Part shown: in pieces, positions 1 through 8,570 of the stretch
How the letters are laid out: each line of letters starts with the position of its first letter
How positions within the stretch are numbered: the first letter of the stretch is position 1
NCBI GenBank assembly: GCA_964247085.1
Contig: CAXTSX010000001.1
Span: forward strand, 62,001 to 126,000
Length of the DNA stretch: 64,000 nt
Direction of reading: 5' to 3'
Origin: JAAFHZ01 sp964247085
Lineage (GTDB): Bacteria > Cyanobacteriota > Cyanobacteriia > Cyanobacteriales > Chamaesiphonaceae
Program-made: the position numbers and the translations under genes
The notes under the pieces: generated by a model
Database searches by the model: none
The model's input: the letters and a program-made list of their open reading frames with translations, nothing else
Told to the model about the DNA's origin: nothing

Positions 1-1
1 T

Positions 2-1078
2 ACTCCCGCTGCTCTTGCTACTCCCAATGCTGATGCCGTAGCGATGATTTTGCATACTAGTGGTACCACTAGTCGTCCTAAGCGGGTGCCGATTAGGCAT
101 CGCAATTTGATCGCTTCGGCTCAAAATATTATTGGGGTGTACCAACTAACCGCCAATGATGTGAATCTGTGTTTGATGCCCCTGTTTCATATTCATGGCC
201 TAGTGGGGTGCTTGCTTTCGACTTTTGCCTCGGGGGGAACACTGGTTTGTCCAGCGGGTTTTAATGCCCTGGAATTTTGGAAATGGGTGGAAACTTACCG
301 ACCCACTTGGTATTCAGCCGCACCCACCATGCACCAGATGATTTTGGCGCGGGCTAACCGCAACCTGGCCATCGTGCAAGCTCATCCTTTCCGGTTTATT
401 CGATCGAGCAGCGCTCCATTGCCCCCAGTAATTATTGAACAGCTAGAAGCTACTCTACAGTCCCCAGTGATTGAATCCTATAGTATGACCGAAGCTGCCC
501 ATTTGATGGCTACCAATCCATTGCCACCGCAAATCCGCAAACCGGGTACTGTCGGCTATGGTTTTGGGGTAGAAGTCAATATTATGGATGAAGAGGGTCA
601 GCTCCTCCCTGCCGGTAGTTTGGGCGAAGTGGTAGTGAAAGGAGCGAATGTCATTGATGGCTATGAAAATAATCCGGATGCTAATGCCACTGCTTTTGTA
701 AATGGCTGGTTTCGCACTGGTGATCAAGGGGTAATTGATGCGGAAGGTTATCTCCGCTTAACTGGTCGCCTGAAGGAAATAATTAACCGTGGCGGTGAGA
801 AAATTTCGCCGTTAGAAATTGATGATGTGCTGCTGCGACATCCGGCAGTATCCGAAGCCTTGGCTTTTGCGGTTCCCCACAAATCTTTGGGTGAAGATAT
901 TCAGGCGGCGGTGGTTTTGCAAGCGGTAGTCAGCGAGCAGGAACTAAAAGAGCATTGTGCCAAGACATTGGCGGATTTCAAGGTGCCGCAACAACTACAT
1001 ATTTTGACCGAATTGCCCCGAGGCGCAACGGGCAAACTACAACGATTAAATATGGCTAAATTGTTGGGACTAAATTAA
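2..1078 (+). CDS. AMP-dependent acyl-CoA synthetase (oxalyl-CoA synthetase/Pcs60-like), 5' partial
   Basis: ATP-dependent CoA ligase of the acyl-adenylate superfamily. The frame is open to the left edge, so the start and the first part of the large N-terminal domain lie outside the window; the ATG at 44 sits inside the conserved core and is not the start. Motifs in order: P-loop-like A3 'TSGTTSRPKRV' immediately after base 44, A5 'YSMTEAAH', A7 'WFRTGDQG', hinge A8 'LTGRLKEIINRGGEKISP', and the C-terminal A10 lysine in 'PRGATGKLQ'. The 'TSRPKRVP' form recalls the peroxisomal AAE3/Pcs60 oxalate-CoA ligase branch, but the acyl substrate cannot be read from sequence. Only 1 nt separates its stop from the panE start, so the two genes are probably cotranscribed. 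Confidence 0.88.
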   Translation, partial: TPAALATPNADAVAMILHTSGTTSRPKRVPIRHRNLIASAQNIIGVYQLTANDVNLCLMPLFHIHGLVGCLLSTFASGGTLVCPAGFNALEFWKWVETYRPTWYSAAPTMHQMILARANRNLAIVQAHPFRFIRSSSAPLPPVIIEQLEATLQSPVIESYSMTEAAHLMATNPLPPQIRKPGTVGYGFGVEVNIMDEEGQLLPAGSLGEVVVKGANVIDGYENNPDANATAFVNGWFRTGDQGVIDAEGYLRLTGRLKEIINRGGEKISPLEIDDVLLRHPAVSEALAFAVPHKSLGEDIQAAVVLQAVVSEQELKEHCAKTLADFKVPQQLHILTELPRGATGKLQRLNMAKLLGLN

Positions 1079-1079
1079 C

Positions 1080-2057
1080 ATGAGATTTTGTATTGTCGGA
1101 GCCGGGGCGATCGGCGGCTATCTGGGCGCTAAGCTGGCTCGGGCTGGCGAAGAGGTGACTTTGATTGCCAGAGGTGCTCATCTGGAGGCTATTCAACAGC
1201 GAGGTTTGGAGCTAATCGCTGCTGATGGAACTAGTGATATTGTTCATCCGATCGCTGCCACTGCCGATATAGCTAGCGTGGGTGTCCAGGATGTAGTGAT
1301 TTTAGCGGTGAAAGCCCACAGCCTCCCAGCGATCGCACCCAGTCTACCGACTCTCTACCATGCCGATACGATGGTAGTTACCGCCCAAAATGGGATTCCT
1401 TGGTGGTATTTCCGCAAACAGGCGGGGGAGTATGCCGGAACCACTATCCAATCCGTCGATCCCGATGGCCTAGTGGAAGCGAATATTGGTGTCGATCGGG
1501 TGATTGGTTGTGTGGTTTATCCAGCAGCGGAAATCCAGTCGCCGGGGGTCATTCGCCATATTGAGGGCGATCGTTTTAGTTTGGGTGAAATTGATGGAGT
1601 TAAAACCGATCGGATCCAGCAATTAGCTGCCGCCCTCAAGCAAGCTGGGATCAAGGCTCCCATTCGCAGCCAAATTAGGGGGGAGTTATGGGTAAAACTG
1701 TGGGGTAATTTGGCTTTTAATCCGATTAGTGCTTTGACTGGGGCGACGTTGGAGGAGATTTGTCAATATCCGCCTAGCCGCGCTTTGGCTTATCAGATGA
1801 TGAGCGAGGCGCTAACGATTGCCGAAAAATTGGACGTGCGGATGGGTATTAGTTTGGAGCAACGTATTGACGGGGCCGAGAAAGTCGGGGCGCACAAGAC
1901 TTCGATGTTGCAGGATATTGAGGCCAATCGATCGACTGAAATTGATGTGATTGTGGGTGCGGTGGCGGAGTTAGGCAGATTGCTCCATATTCCGACTCCG
2001 CATATTGATGCTGTCTATGCGAGTGTTAAGTTATTGGAGAAGACCAAAAATACTTAG
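1080..2057 (+). CDS. panE: 2-dehydropantoate 2-reductase (ketopantoate reductase)
   Basis: NADPH-dependent reduction of ketopantoate to pantoate in pantothenate/CoA synthesis. The 325-aa protein opens with a Rossmann motif 'GAGAIGG' at residues 7-13. The C-terminal helical domain has the catalytic K-x-x-x-N pattern in 'VKLWGNLAFNP' and the acidic 'TEIDVIVGAV' segment that binds substrate. Length is normal for the family. It follows the acyl-CoA ligase by one base, which would couple a CoA-consuming enzyme with CoA precursor synthesis (inference). Its last four bases overlap the end of the convergent hydrolase gene. Cyanobacteria can have more than one PanE/ApbA homologue, so a related 2-oxoacid substrate is possible. 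Confidence 0.88.
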   Translation: MRFCIVGAGAIGGYLGAKLARAGEEVTLIARGAHLEAIQQRGLELIAADGTSDIVHPIAATADIASVGVQDVVILAVKAHSLPAIAPSLPTLYHADTMVVTAQNGIPWWYFRKQAGEYAGTTIQSVDPDGLVEANIGVDRVIGCVVYPAAEIQSPGVIRHIEGDRFSLGEIDGVKTDRIQQLAAALKQAGIKAPIRSQIRGELWVKLWGNLAFNPISALTGATLEEICQYPPSRALAYQMMSEALTIAEKLDVRMGISLEQRIDGAEKVGAHKTSMLQDIEANRSTEIDVIVGAVAELGRLLHIPTPHIDAVYASVKLLEKTKNT

Positions 2058-2941
2058 AATTTTTCTAGCCATTTCAGAATTGCCGGATTCACAACTTCTG
2101 GGTATTCATCATGGGGGCAGTGGCCACCAGCGGGGATCGTGATAATTTCTACATCCTGGCCGGCTTGTTGTAACTGGCGAAAAGCCGCTGAGCCAGACAC
2201 TGGTGTCCAGGGATCGGCCTCGCCCCAAATCACTAAGATTGGGCAACTCGACTTCAGGAGTTCCCGGGTCTCAGTGCCGGGAGCTGCCCCAATGACGGCA
2301 GCAAAAACCTGTTGGGCACCTTCATCGCAAGAAGGCTGATATAGCAGTTCTACTAAATCATCGGTAATGGCTTCTTTGCGGAAATAAACTTGCCCCAAAC
2401 TTTTGCGAATATTGCGCTTGCTGCGTACCCGATCGAAGATCAATGGCCCAAAGGCTGGTGACTGCACTACATTCATAAACAGGGTCATGGTTTGTCGCCA
2501 AAACCAGTTCAGGTCGGTGGGGCGGTGGGTTAACCCGCCCGCACAATTAATCAGGATGGCACCGGCACACATCGCTGGCTGATTAGCCATCGCTGTTAAA
2601 GTCACTAACCCACCGATAGAATTACCCACCAGGACTACGGGCTCTTGAATATGCTCTTGCCAAAAATCGGCGACTAGCTCTGCCCACAGCTCCATGCTGT
2701 ATTTGATCGGCGCTTTGGTGGAAGCCCCAAATCCCAATAGATCGATCGCATAGACCCGATAACCAACCGCTAGCTCACTGATATTTTTGCGCCAATGGCC
2801 AATCGAAGCCCCAAAGCCATGAATCAACAGTAATGGCTGACCCATGCCTTTGACCGTATAGACAATCTGGTAACCTCGCCAATTCCAGACATGGCGATCG
2901 ATCTGATCAATTTTGGTAAGAGCGGCAATCAAGGCTGACAT
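2054..2941 (-). CDS. alpha/beta-fold hydrolase
   Basis: Soluble alpha/beta hydrolase of 295 aa in the haloperoxidase/esterase branch. The oxyanion-hole segment 'LLIHGFGAS' is near residue 40, the nucleophile elbow 'GNSIGG' puts Ser at about 108, the acid is probably the Asp in 'WGEADPWTP', and the base is the His in 'GGHCPHDE'. All catalytic positions are therefore present. No signal peptide is seen. It is convergent with panE (4-bp overlap) and is followed upstream by a 74-bp gap to the GH57 gene on the same strand. The substrate is unknown; cyanobacteria carry several such paralogues and this one has no diagnostic lid sequence that I recognise. Confidence 0.85.
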   Translation of the reverse strand: MSALIAALTKIDQIDRHVWNWRGYQIVYTVKGMGQPLLLIHGFGASIGHWRKNISELAVGYRVYAIDLLGFGASTKAPIKYSMELWAELVADFWQEHIQEPVVLVGNSIGGLVTLTAMANQPAMCAGAILINCAGGLTHRPTDLNWFWRQTMTLFMNVVQSPAFGPLIFDRVRSKRNIRKSLGQVYFRKEAITDDLVELLYQPSCDEGAQQVFAAVIGAAPGTETRELLKSSCPILVIWGEADPWTPVSGSAAFRQLQQAGQDVEIITIPAGGHCPHDEYPEVVNPAILKWLEKF

Positions 2942-3015
2942 TTATAAAGTTTTGATAAGGAATATCACTTTATTTTAAGGTAATCCGCCTTGGCCGCCCA
3001 GGTAAACTGTCAAAA

Positions 3016-5286
3016 TCAGGGCATTTGCAAAGAGATCATCTCATTTTCGGGTAAATAACTGCGATAACGCCCATGGTCAGAAAAGAACATCATCATTTGC
3101 AGGGCATAGTCCGGCTCAATATTGAGGTCTTCCCAGGGGACGGCGATTTCCAGACATTTATCCCAAGCTACCCGCGCCGAAGATGGCCGGTGTTCCCATT
3201 GGTCGTAATCGATCGCCTCTTGGAACCAGCAACTCATCTCCAGTAAATTAATTTGGAGACGATGGTGAAAGCGGTAGTTCATTGGGGCTTCATGAGGCAT
3301 CTCGGCCAAGGGCAACAGACTATTATGCATAGTCTGATTGCTGTAGAACCACACCAAATTCAACTCCGATGGAATATCCACACCCGGTTTAGTGCCTTGT
3401 TTAAAGTCTAGGCGGGTATAGAAATGCCGATGGTCGACACCATAATAGATGCGTTGGGTGATGCTGCTTTGGTGCATGGTGCCCCGCGCCCCCCCAATCT
3501 CTAACCGACCGGCAAAATTCCAATCCTGCTCATCACCTCGTCCATCAATCACGGGATGGATAAAGCCCTCTGGCCGCTGTTCGGTACGCCGATGATGGTC
3601 TTCGATGTACTGAGTTAGTTCGGAAGGTACTTGTTCATTCAAGGCTTGATAGAGGGCAACTAAATGCTCCCGAAACAATTGGTCGAACATGGCATCGTTG
3701 TTGGAGGAATGACCTTCCCCAAACCACCAAAACCAGTCCGATCCTTCGGCGGCATACAGCGCTTCCCAAGCTTCGGGGTTATTTTCGGGGGTCGCTTCCG
3801 GGTGATTAGCCAATACCTGACGCGCCGTAGTCAACATATCCCAGGCGCGATTCTTGGCGGGATCGCCAATCCAGGTGGTTAAGCTGCCATCCACCCACGA
3901 ACCGGTATGGAGATTCTGACTAGGAATTTCAGCTGTGGGTGGATATTGGCTGACAAATTCGTTGACGGTGACTAATTTAAAGCGTTCATCGTCACTGAAT
4001 TTTTGATATAGCTGCTCCAAGAAGGGCTTACCATCGAGATGATAGTGCTCCCAGCAATTTTCGCCATCGAGGGCGATCGTTACCAACCAGGGTTTATCTA
4101 AAGAATCCGCTGATTCCTTTTCCTTAACTGATTCAGATGATTCAGACTTGTGATCGGCGGCTTCTTTGGCGACTAGCGAAGTACGGATCGCGGCCAAATG
4201 ACCAATTAAATCGGCAGTAGACTGCTCCGGTTCCATCGCGCTGTAGGTAAAGCCAATGAGATCAGACAGGCGGTGATCGCGAAAGACCATCGCTAGATCG
4301 CCATGCTCGGTGGCTAGTTTGTACGGCTGATATAACAGCTCTGGTTCTTGAATATGACCATAGTGATCCCGATGGAAGAAGTGTTTGATGGAATGGCCAA
4401 GCACCGATTCATCGGAACAGAGCCATTTAAAGCCTTGCTGCGCTACGTAGGGCAAAATTGCTGGACTAACGGCTTGCTCTGATGGCCACAGACCTTGCGG
4501 AGTCCGACCAAACCGGTCTTTATACATATTCCAGGCTTTATCCAAATGGCGGGGGATGTCTTCGGCCCAGGCAAATCTTTTTTGGGGCAGATCCATATTG
4601 GGAATAGCCACCCGCCCAACGTTGGTGTCGGCTAGCAGGGGCAAGATGGGATGAGAATAGGGAGTGGTGGTGATCTCTAGTTGACCGCTTTCTTGCATTT
4701 CCCGGTGCTTGGGAATAATCCGGGCAATGATCTCGCGCTGTTTGGAATAAATTCGTTGTCGATCGCTCAGGGTAAAGTCATGATCTTTGGACAGCCAGCC
4801 GGCAATATCCGGATCTTCCCAAAATAGGGGATCAAACCAGGAAAGGTTATGCCAGGCCAGTAAATCGCCATAATCGCGTTCTTGCCAGTTGTCTAAGCAC
4901 CAGGCTTCACCGTGTTCTTGGCGCTGATTGAACAGATCCCGGTAACGAGGATGGGGATCGATCAGGGTATGGTGATTGCCATCAAAGAAATGACGAATGA
5001 TAAATTGGCGCTGTTGAGTTTTCAGCTGCTCAAAGGGCATCAACGCCAATTCTAAGTAAGGATCAAAAGCAGTACCAGCCACGTAGTCCTCTAACTGCTC
5101 AATTAGAGAGGGTACTAAATTTACGGTCTGATGTAACTTAGGATACTTTTCGAGTAGTAAAATTAAGTCCAGGTAATCTTTAGTACCATGTAGTCTGACC
5201 CAAGGCATCCGATATTTGCCATCGCGGCATTTGTAGAGCGGCTGATGCTGGTGCCAGATAAATGCAATGTAAAGAGGATGAGGCAT
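3016..5286 (-). CDS. glycoside hydrolase family 57 protein (alpha-amylase/glucan enzyme)
   Basis: GH57 enzyme of 756 aa acting on alpha-glucans. The family signature 'HQHQP' lies at residues 12-16. Candidate catalytic residues are the Glu in 'GLWPSEQAVS' (nucleophile) and the Asp in 'IALDGENCWEHY' (acid/base). The last ~200 residues form a separate beta-rich domain often found on cyanobacterial GH57 proteins. A charged, low-complexity insert rich in Glu, Ser and Lys follows the middle of the catalytic domain, just before the acid/base motif. A role in glycogen turnover is plausible. GH57 includes amylases, branching enzymes and glucanotransferases, and the exact reaction cannot be fixed here. 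It is divergent from the carotenoid oxygenase across a 149-bp spacer. Confidence 0.86.
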   Translation of the reverse strand: MPHPLYIAFIWHQHQPLYKCRDGKYRMPWVRLHGTKDYLDLILLLEKYPKLHQTVNLVPSLIEQLEDYVAGTAFDPYLELALMPFEQLKTQQRQFIIRHFFDGNHHTLIDPHPRYRDLFNQRQEHGEAWCLDNWQERDYGDLLAWHNLSWFDPLFWEDPDIAGWLSKDHDFTLSDRQRIYSKQREIIARIIPKHREMQESGQLEITTTPYSHPILPLLADTNVGRVAIPNMDLPQKRFAWAEDIPRHLDKAWNMYKDRFGRTPQGLWPSEQAVSPAILPYVAQQGFKWLCSDESVLGHSIKHFFHRDHYGHIQEPELLYQPYKLATEHGDLAMVFRDHRLSDLIGFTYSAMEPEQSTADLIGHLAAIRTSLVAKEAADHKSESSESVKEKESADSLDKPWLVTIALDGENCWEHYHLDGKPFLEQLYQKFSDDERFKLVTVNEFVSQYPPTAEIPSQNLHTGSWVDGSLTTWIGDPAKNRAWDMLTTARQVLANHPEATPENNPEAWEALYAAEGSDWFWWFGEGHSSNNDAMFDQLFREHLVALYQALNEQVPSELTQYIEDHHRRTEQRPEGFIHPVIDGRGDEQDWNFAGRLEIGGARGTMHQSSITQRIYYGVDHRHFYTRLDFKQGTKPGVDIPSELNLVWFYSNQTMHNSLLPLAEMPHEAPMNYRFHHRLQINLLEMSCWFQEAIDYDQWEHRPSSARVAWDKCLEIAVPWEDLNIEPDYALQMMMFFSDHGRYRSYLPENEMISLQMP

Positions 5287-5435
5287 GATAACAGCAGTAG
5301 GGGAATGATCGATCGACTTTACCCGATTTTAGTCCTAAATCTGTCGGAGAGAGTAAAGTTGACCCAAGAACTGATCAATAACTTAACGCCTTTCCGGGGA
5401 TCTGTTTAGTCAATATCCAACAATTTCTAAAAATA

Positions 5436-6845
5436 ATGGCGACAAATTTTGCACCTACTAGTCCAGAAACTAAGTCAACTTGGGGCAAATCCCTGACTAC
5501 TCCCGCTCCAGAGTTTTCATTGCAACCATTAAAGGTACTAGCTGGTCAAGTCCCTCCTAATTTACAAGGAAGTTTGTATCGGAATGGACCGGGGCGCTTG
5601 ACTCGAGGTGGACAAACCATGGGACATTGGTTTGATGGCGATGGGGCGATTTTAGCGGTACATTTTGCTGCTGGTCAAGCACAGGCTACCTATCGATATG
5701 TGCAAACAGCTGGGTATCAGGCTGAAAATCAAGCCAATCGCTTGCTTTATAGCAATTATGGCATGAAGGCTCCTGGTTTACGGGGGATGTTGCGTGGCAT
5801 CAAGAATGTAGCAAATACTTCCGTTTTGGCATTGCCCGATCGACTATTAGCTTTGTGGGAAGGGGGGATGCCCTATGCTCTAGATTTAGAAGATCTGACT
5901 ACTCGTGGGGTGACTGATTTAGGCACCGGTAATCTGAAAATGCCCTATAGCGCTCACCCCAAGGTCGATCCGCAGACTGGCGAGATTTTTAATTTTGGGG
6001 TGGCCATTGGTGCCAAGATCGCACTCCAGGTCTATCAAAGCGATCGCACTGGCCGAATTATTAAAAATCTATCGATCCCCCTAAAATACGCACCACTAAT
6101 TCATGATTTTGCTTTTGCTGGTAAATACTTGGTGTTTTGTATTTCGCCAGTTCGGATCCAGTTACTGCCAATTTTGTTAAATCAAAAGAGTTTTAGTGAT
6201 GCCCTGACCTGGCAGCCTCAGTTGGGCACCCAGATTTTGGTGATCGATCGAGAAACTTTAGAGCCGTTACCAATGATCGAAACTGATCCCTGGTTTCAAT
6301 GGCATTTTGGCAATGGCCATGTCAATGGTCGAGGTCAGGTGGTGGTAGAAGTAGTTAGGTACAAGAATTTGCAGACGAATAGTTTTTTGCAAGATGTCGC
6401 TAGTGGTCAAACGCAACAAGCTGTAGCTGGTCAACTATGGCAACTGGTCATTGATCCCCAGCAACAACGCATCGTTAGCAATATTTGTTTGAGCGATCGG
6501 GGCTGTGAATTTCCAGTATCTACTGCTGTTGGCGAACCAGGACGATACACCTATTTATCTGTGCAAAAAATCGGTGGTGATCCCAGGCTAGAAGTGTTAG
6601 GCGATATTGCTCGTTATGACTATCAAACTGGTATGGTCACCAGCACAAATTTGCCGCACCATCTATATACCAGTGAAGCAATCTGGGTACATGATTGGAT
6701 TTTGGCAACGGTCTATGATGGACAGCAACATCGCAGTGAAGTATGGATTTGGGATGGCGATCACCTGGCCGATGAGCCAGTCTGTCGTTTGCAGTTACCC
6801 TCAGTGATCCCCATTGGTTTTCATGGCACCTGGCGATCGAGATAA
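5436..6845 (+). CDS. carotenoid oxygenase (apocarotenoid-15,15'-oxygenase type)
   Basis: Non-haem iron dioxygenase that cleaves carotenoid or apocarotenoid polyene chains; cyanobacterial members of this size (469 aa) commonly form retinal from apocarotenals. Four iron-binding histidines of the seven-bladed propeller are visible: H174 in 'YSAHPKVD', H223 in 'LIHDFAFA', H290 in 'WHFGNGHVN' and H463 in 'GFHGTW' close to the C-terminus. The N-terminal 'GSLYRNGPG' and 'HWFDGDG' motifs are typical. No signal peptide is seen. The substrate, whether beta-apocarotenal or full-length carotenoid, cannot be told from sequence. It is divergently arranged with the GH57 gene and followed by a long untranslated stretch. 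Confidence 0.92.
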   Translation: MATNFAPTSPETKSTWGKSLTTPAPEFSLQPLKVLAGQVPPNLQGSLYRNGPGRLTRGGQTMGHWFDGDGAILAVHFAAGQAQATYRYVQTAGYQAENQANRLLYSNYGMKAPGLRGMLRGIKNVANTSVLALPDRLLALWEGGMPYALDLEDLTTRGVTDLGTGNLKMPYSAHPKVDPQTGEIFNFGVAIGAKIALQVYQSDRTGRIIKNLSIPLKYAPLIHDFAFAGKYLVFCISPVRIQLLPILLNQKSFSDALTWQPQLGTQILVIDRETLEPLPMIETDPWFQWHFGNGHVNGRGQVVVEVVRYKNLQTNSFLQDVASGQTQQAVAGQLWQLVIDPQQQRIVSNICLSDRGCEFPVSTAVGEPGRYTYLSVQKIGGDPRLEVLGDIARYDYQTGMVTSTNLPHHLYTSEAIWVHDWILATVYDGQQHRSEVWIWDGDHLADEPVCRLQLPSVIPIGFHGTWRSR

Positions 6846-7415
6846 ATCCTTTAAGAACTGATGCAGAGCTACGCATTGCGTAGCTACAATTACAATCCTG
6901 TTTAACTCAATTTCCACAAAACAGGAACATTGACAAGACTTGGCAGTCGCCACTACTCAAATACACTAAGCTATAGTTTACTTGTAAAGAAATGTTGCCA
7001 AAAGTAAATTAGTTTGTTAGGGTGTTTGTAATGGAGAAATCTTTCACATCACACATAAGTTTCTCAATCAGAATTCTAAGAGACGTAAACATATGCTAAA
7101 CAGTTCATTCTACTCACTTCGATCCTGCGGTTGTTAATTGAACACTTGCTCCCTGGTTGCCGAAACTATTTCATTACAATTTCATAACTACATAGTGAAC
7201 CGCGCTTGCAACCACAATCACTTCAGTAATCATTCGGGAAAAGAACATCTTGATACTGGATCAACTCTAGTGGTGATTTTCAGTATTTCAGGGAGTTGCT
7301 AACATCCTAGATTGTGTTGGGCAATGTTCATAGCGACGAACAACTCTTGTCTTAAAATCCAGACTCTATTGACTTCCAGCCTCATTCCAACAACTATACA
7401 ACAAGAGGTGAAATC
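6846..7415. other. 570-bp gene-free stretch between carotenoid oxygenase and SDR
   Basis: No credible gene on either strand. It contains a 19-bp palindrome near its left end and is otherwise AT-rich single-copy-looking sequence. Its last bases 'AAGAGGTGAAATC' give a ribosome binding site for the SDR. It probably holds the carotenoid oxygenase 3' end and the SDR promoter with a long leader. I found no riboswitch or tRNA fold by eye. Confidence 0.5.
6867..6885. repeat. 19-bp palindrome downstream of the carotenoid oxygenase
   Basis: AGCTACGCA-T-TGCGTAGCT: two perfect 9-bp arms around one central base, 21 bp after the stop codon. There is no T-run, so it is not a classical intrinsic terminator. 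It may be a short dispersed palindromic repeat of the kind common in cyanobacterial intergenic DNA, or an mRNA 3'-end stabiliser. Confidence 0.5.
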
Positions 7416-8195
7416 ATGAATTTGAATAAGAAAACCGCCTTGGTTACGGGTGCTTCCCGAGGCATTGGCCGTGCTATTGCGATCGAACTCGCTAACAGTG
7501 GCATTCGTCGCCTAATTGTAGTGGCAAGAAATCACGACAACTTGGTGCAATTAGCTACCGAAATTCATCAGATCAATCCCAAGGTAGAAATTGTAGTTCT
7601 ACCACTAGACTTAACTCAACCAATCACTGTCAACACCGAGATCGCTAAAGCTTGGCGGGACTACGGCCCCATTCATCTGTTGGTGAACTGTGCCGGAGTG
7701 GCCTATCAAGGTCCATTTCTGCAAGCTCGTTTCCCAGAGGTCTGTCAAGAAATTTCTTTAAACCTGCTAGGGCTGTACGCAGTAACCCGCTGTGTAGCGC
7801 GGCGGATGGCATCTCAACGAGAGGGAACGATCGTCAATGTTTCTAGTTTAATGGGGAAAGTCGCCGCTCCCACGATGGCTACCTATTCAGCGACAAAGTT
7901 TGCTATTTTGGGTTTTAGTCAAGCATTGCGTAGTGAGCTGGCCGCCGACAACATTAAAGTTGTCACTTTCTTGCCGACTTTAACCGACACCGACATGGTG
8001 AAGGATTTACAACGTTTTCGGTGGGTTAAAGCCATGACTCCCCAGCGAGTAGCGAAAGTATTAATTCGCGGCTTGCAAAATGATCGATCGGAGATTTTGG
8101 TTGGTTGGCAAAGTCATCTGGCGGTTTACTGCCAGAATTTGGCACCCTGGCTAATGGACCGAATCCTGTTGTTATCCACACCTCAATCAGTTTAG
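7416..8195 (+). CDS. short-chain dehydrogenase/reductase (SDR)
   Basis: Classical SDR oxidoreductase of 259 aa. The cofactor site 'TGASRGIGRA' is at about residues 11-20, the 'NCAGVAYQG' motif stabilises the sheet, and the catalytic Ser and Tyr-x-x-x-Lys are in 'SSLMGK' and 'YSATKFA'. Basic residues after the second strand ('VVARNHDN') suggest NADP(H). A ribosome site AAGAGG lies 7 nt before the ATG. It stands alone on the plus strand with a long leader and a hairpin just after its stop. The substrate (keto-acyl, sterol-like or sugar) is not evident; retinol or carotenoid-derived substrates near the oxygenase are only a guess. Confidence 0.88.
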   Translation: MNLNKKTALVTGASRGIGRAIAIELANSGIRRLIVVARNHDNLVQLATEIHQINPKVEIVVLPLDLTQPITVNTEIAKAWRDYGPIHLLVNCAGVAYQGPFLQARFPEVCQEISLNLLGLYAVTRCVARRMASQREGTIVNVSSLMGKVAAPTMATYSATKFAILGFSQALRSELAADNIKVVTFLPTLTDTDMVKDLQRFRWVKAMTPQRVAKVLIRGLQNDRSEILVGWQSHLAVYCQNLAPWLMDRILLLSTPQSV

Positions 8196-8210
8196 AGGTT
8201 GAAAAATTCA

Positions 8211-8240
8211 CCCCTTGGTCAAGTCAAATTGGCCAAGGGG
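8211..8240 (+). terminator. hairpin terminator after the SDR gene
   Basis: Arms CCCCTTGGTCAA and TTGGCCAAGGGG form a 12-bp stem with one G.U pair and a 6-nt loop, 15 bp after the SDR stop. A weak T-rich tract (TATTTTTATT) follows about 15 bases later. The stem is strong; use as a Rho-independent terminator is likely but not certain. Confidence 0.65.
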
Positions 8241-8314
8241 ATGACATTAGACATGTATTTTTATTACAATTGGGCTGGGCGATCGATCACCATGGCATCT
8301 AGGAGCAACAGTCA

Positions 8315-8569
8315 GTGAATTCAATTATGTGGAAGTCTTTTTGGCAGAATCCGCTGCGCTGGCTCAAGCGTCGCTACTTGCGTTGGTTTGCATTGCTATA
8401 TTGGGGATATTGCTGGCTCAAAATTAGTGGTGATGGTTCCCCTGGTGACAAACTTCGTCAACGCCAAATTATTCAAGTCCAGATTTGGCGGGTATTGTCC
8501 GGATTTAACCACGCCAGCTGGGTACTAGCCATGGAAGACTTTATTAAGCCTGAATACTGGATGATGTAA
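8315..8569 (+). CDS. small basic Trp-rich hypothetical protein
   Basis: An 84-aa reading frame that I do not recognise. Nine of 84 residues are tryptophan, and the first 40 residues mix Trp, Arg and Lys with a hydrophobic stretch ('WFALLYWGYCWLK'), giving an amphipathic or membrane-interface character. A second part is more polar and ends in 'KPEYWMM'. The stop is one base from the convergent end of chlG. It sits after the SDR terminator-like hairpin, so it probably has its own promoter. It overlaps no other gene, which favours a real gene, but no motif supports a function. Confidence 0.5.
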   Translation: MNSIMWKSFWQNPLRWLKRRYLRWFALLYWGYCWLKISGDGSPGDKLRQRQIIQVQIWRVLSGFNHASWVLAMEDFIKPEYWMM

Positions 8570-8570
8570 A

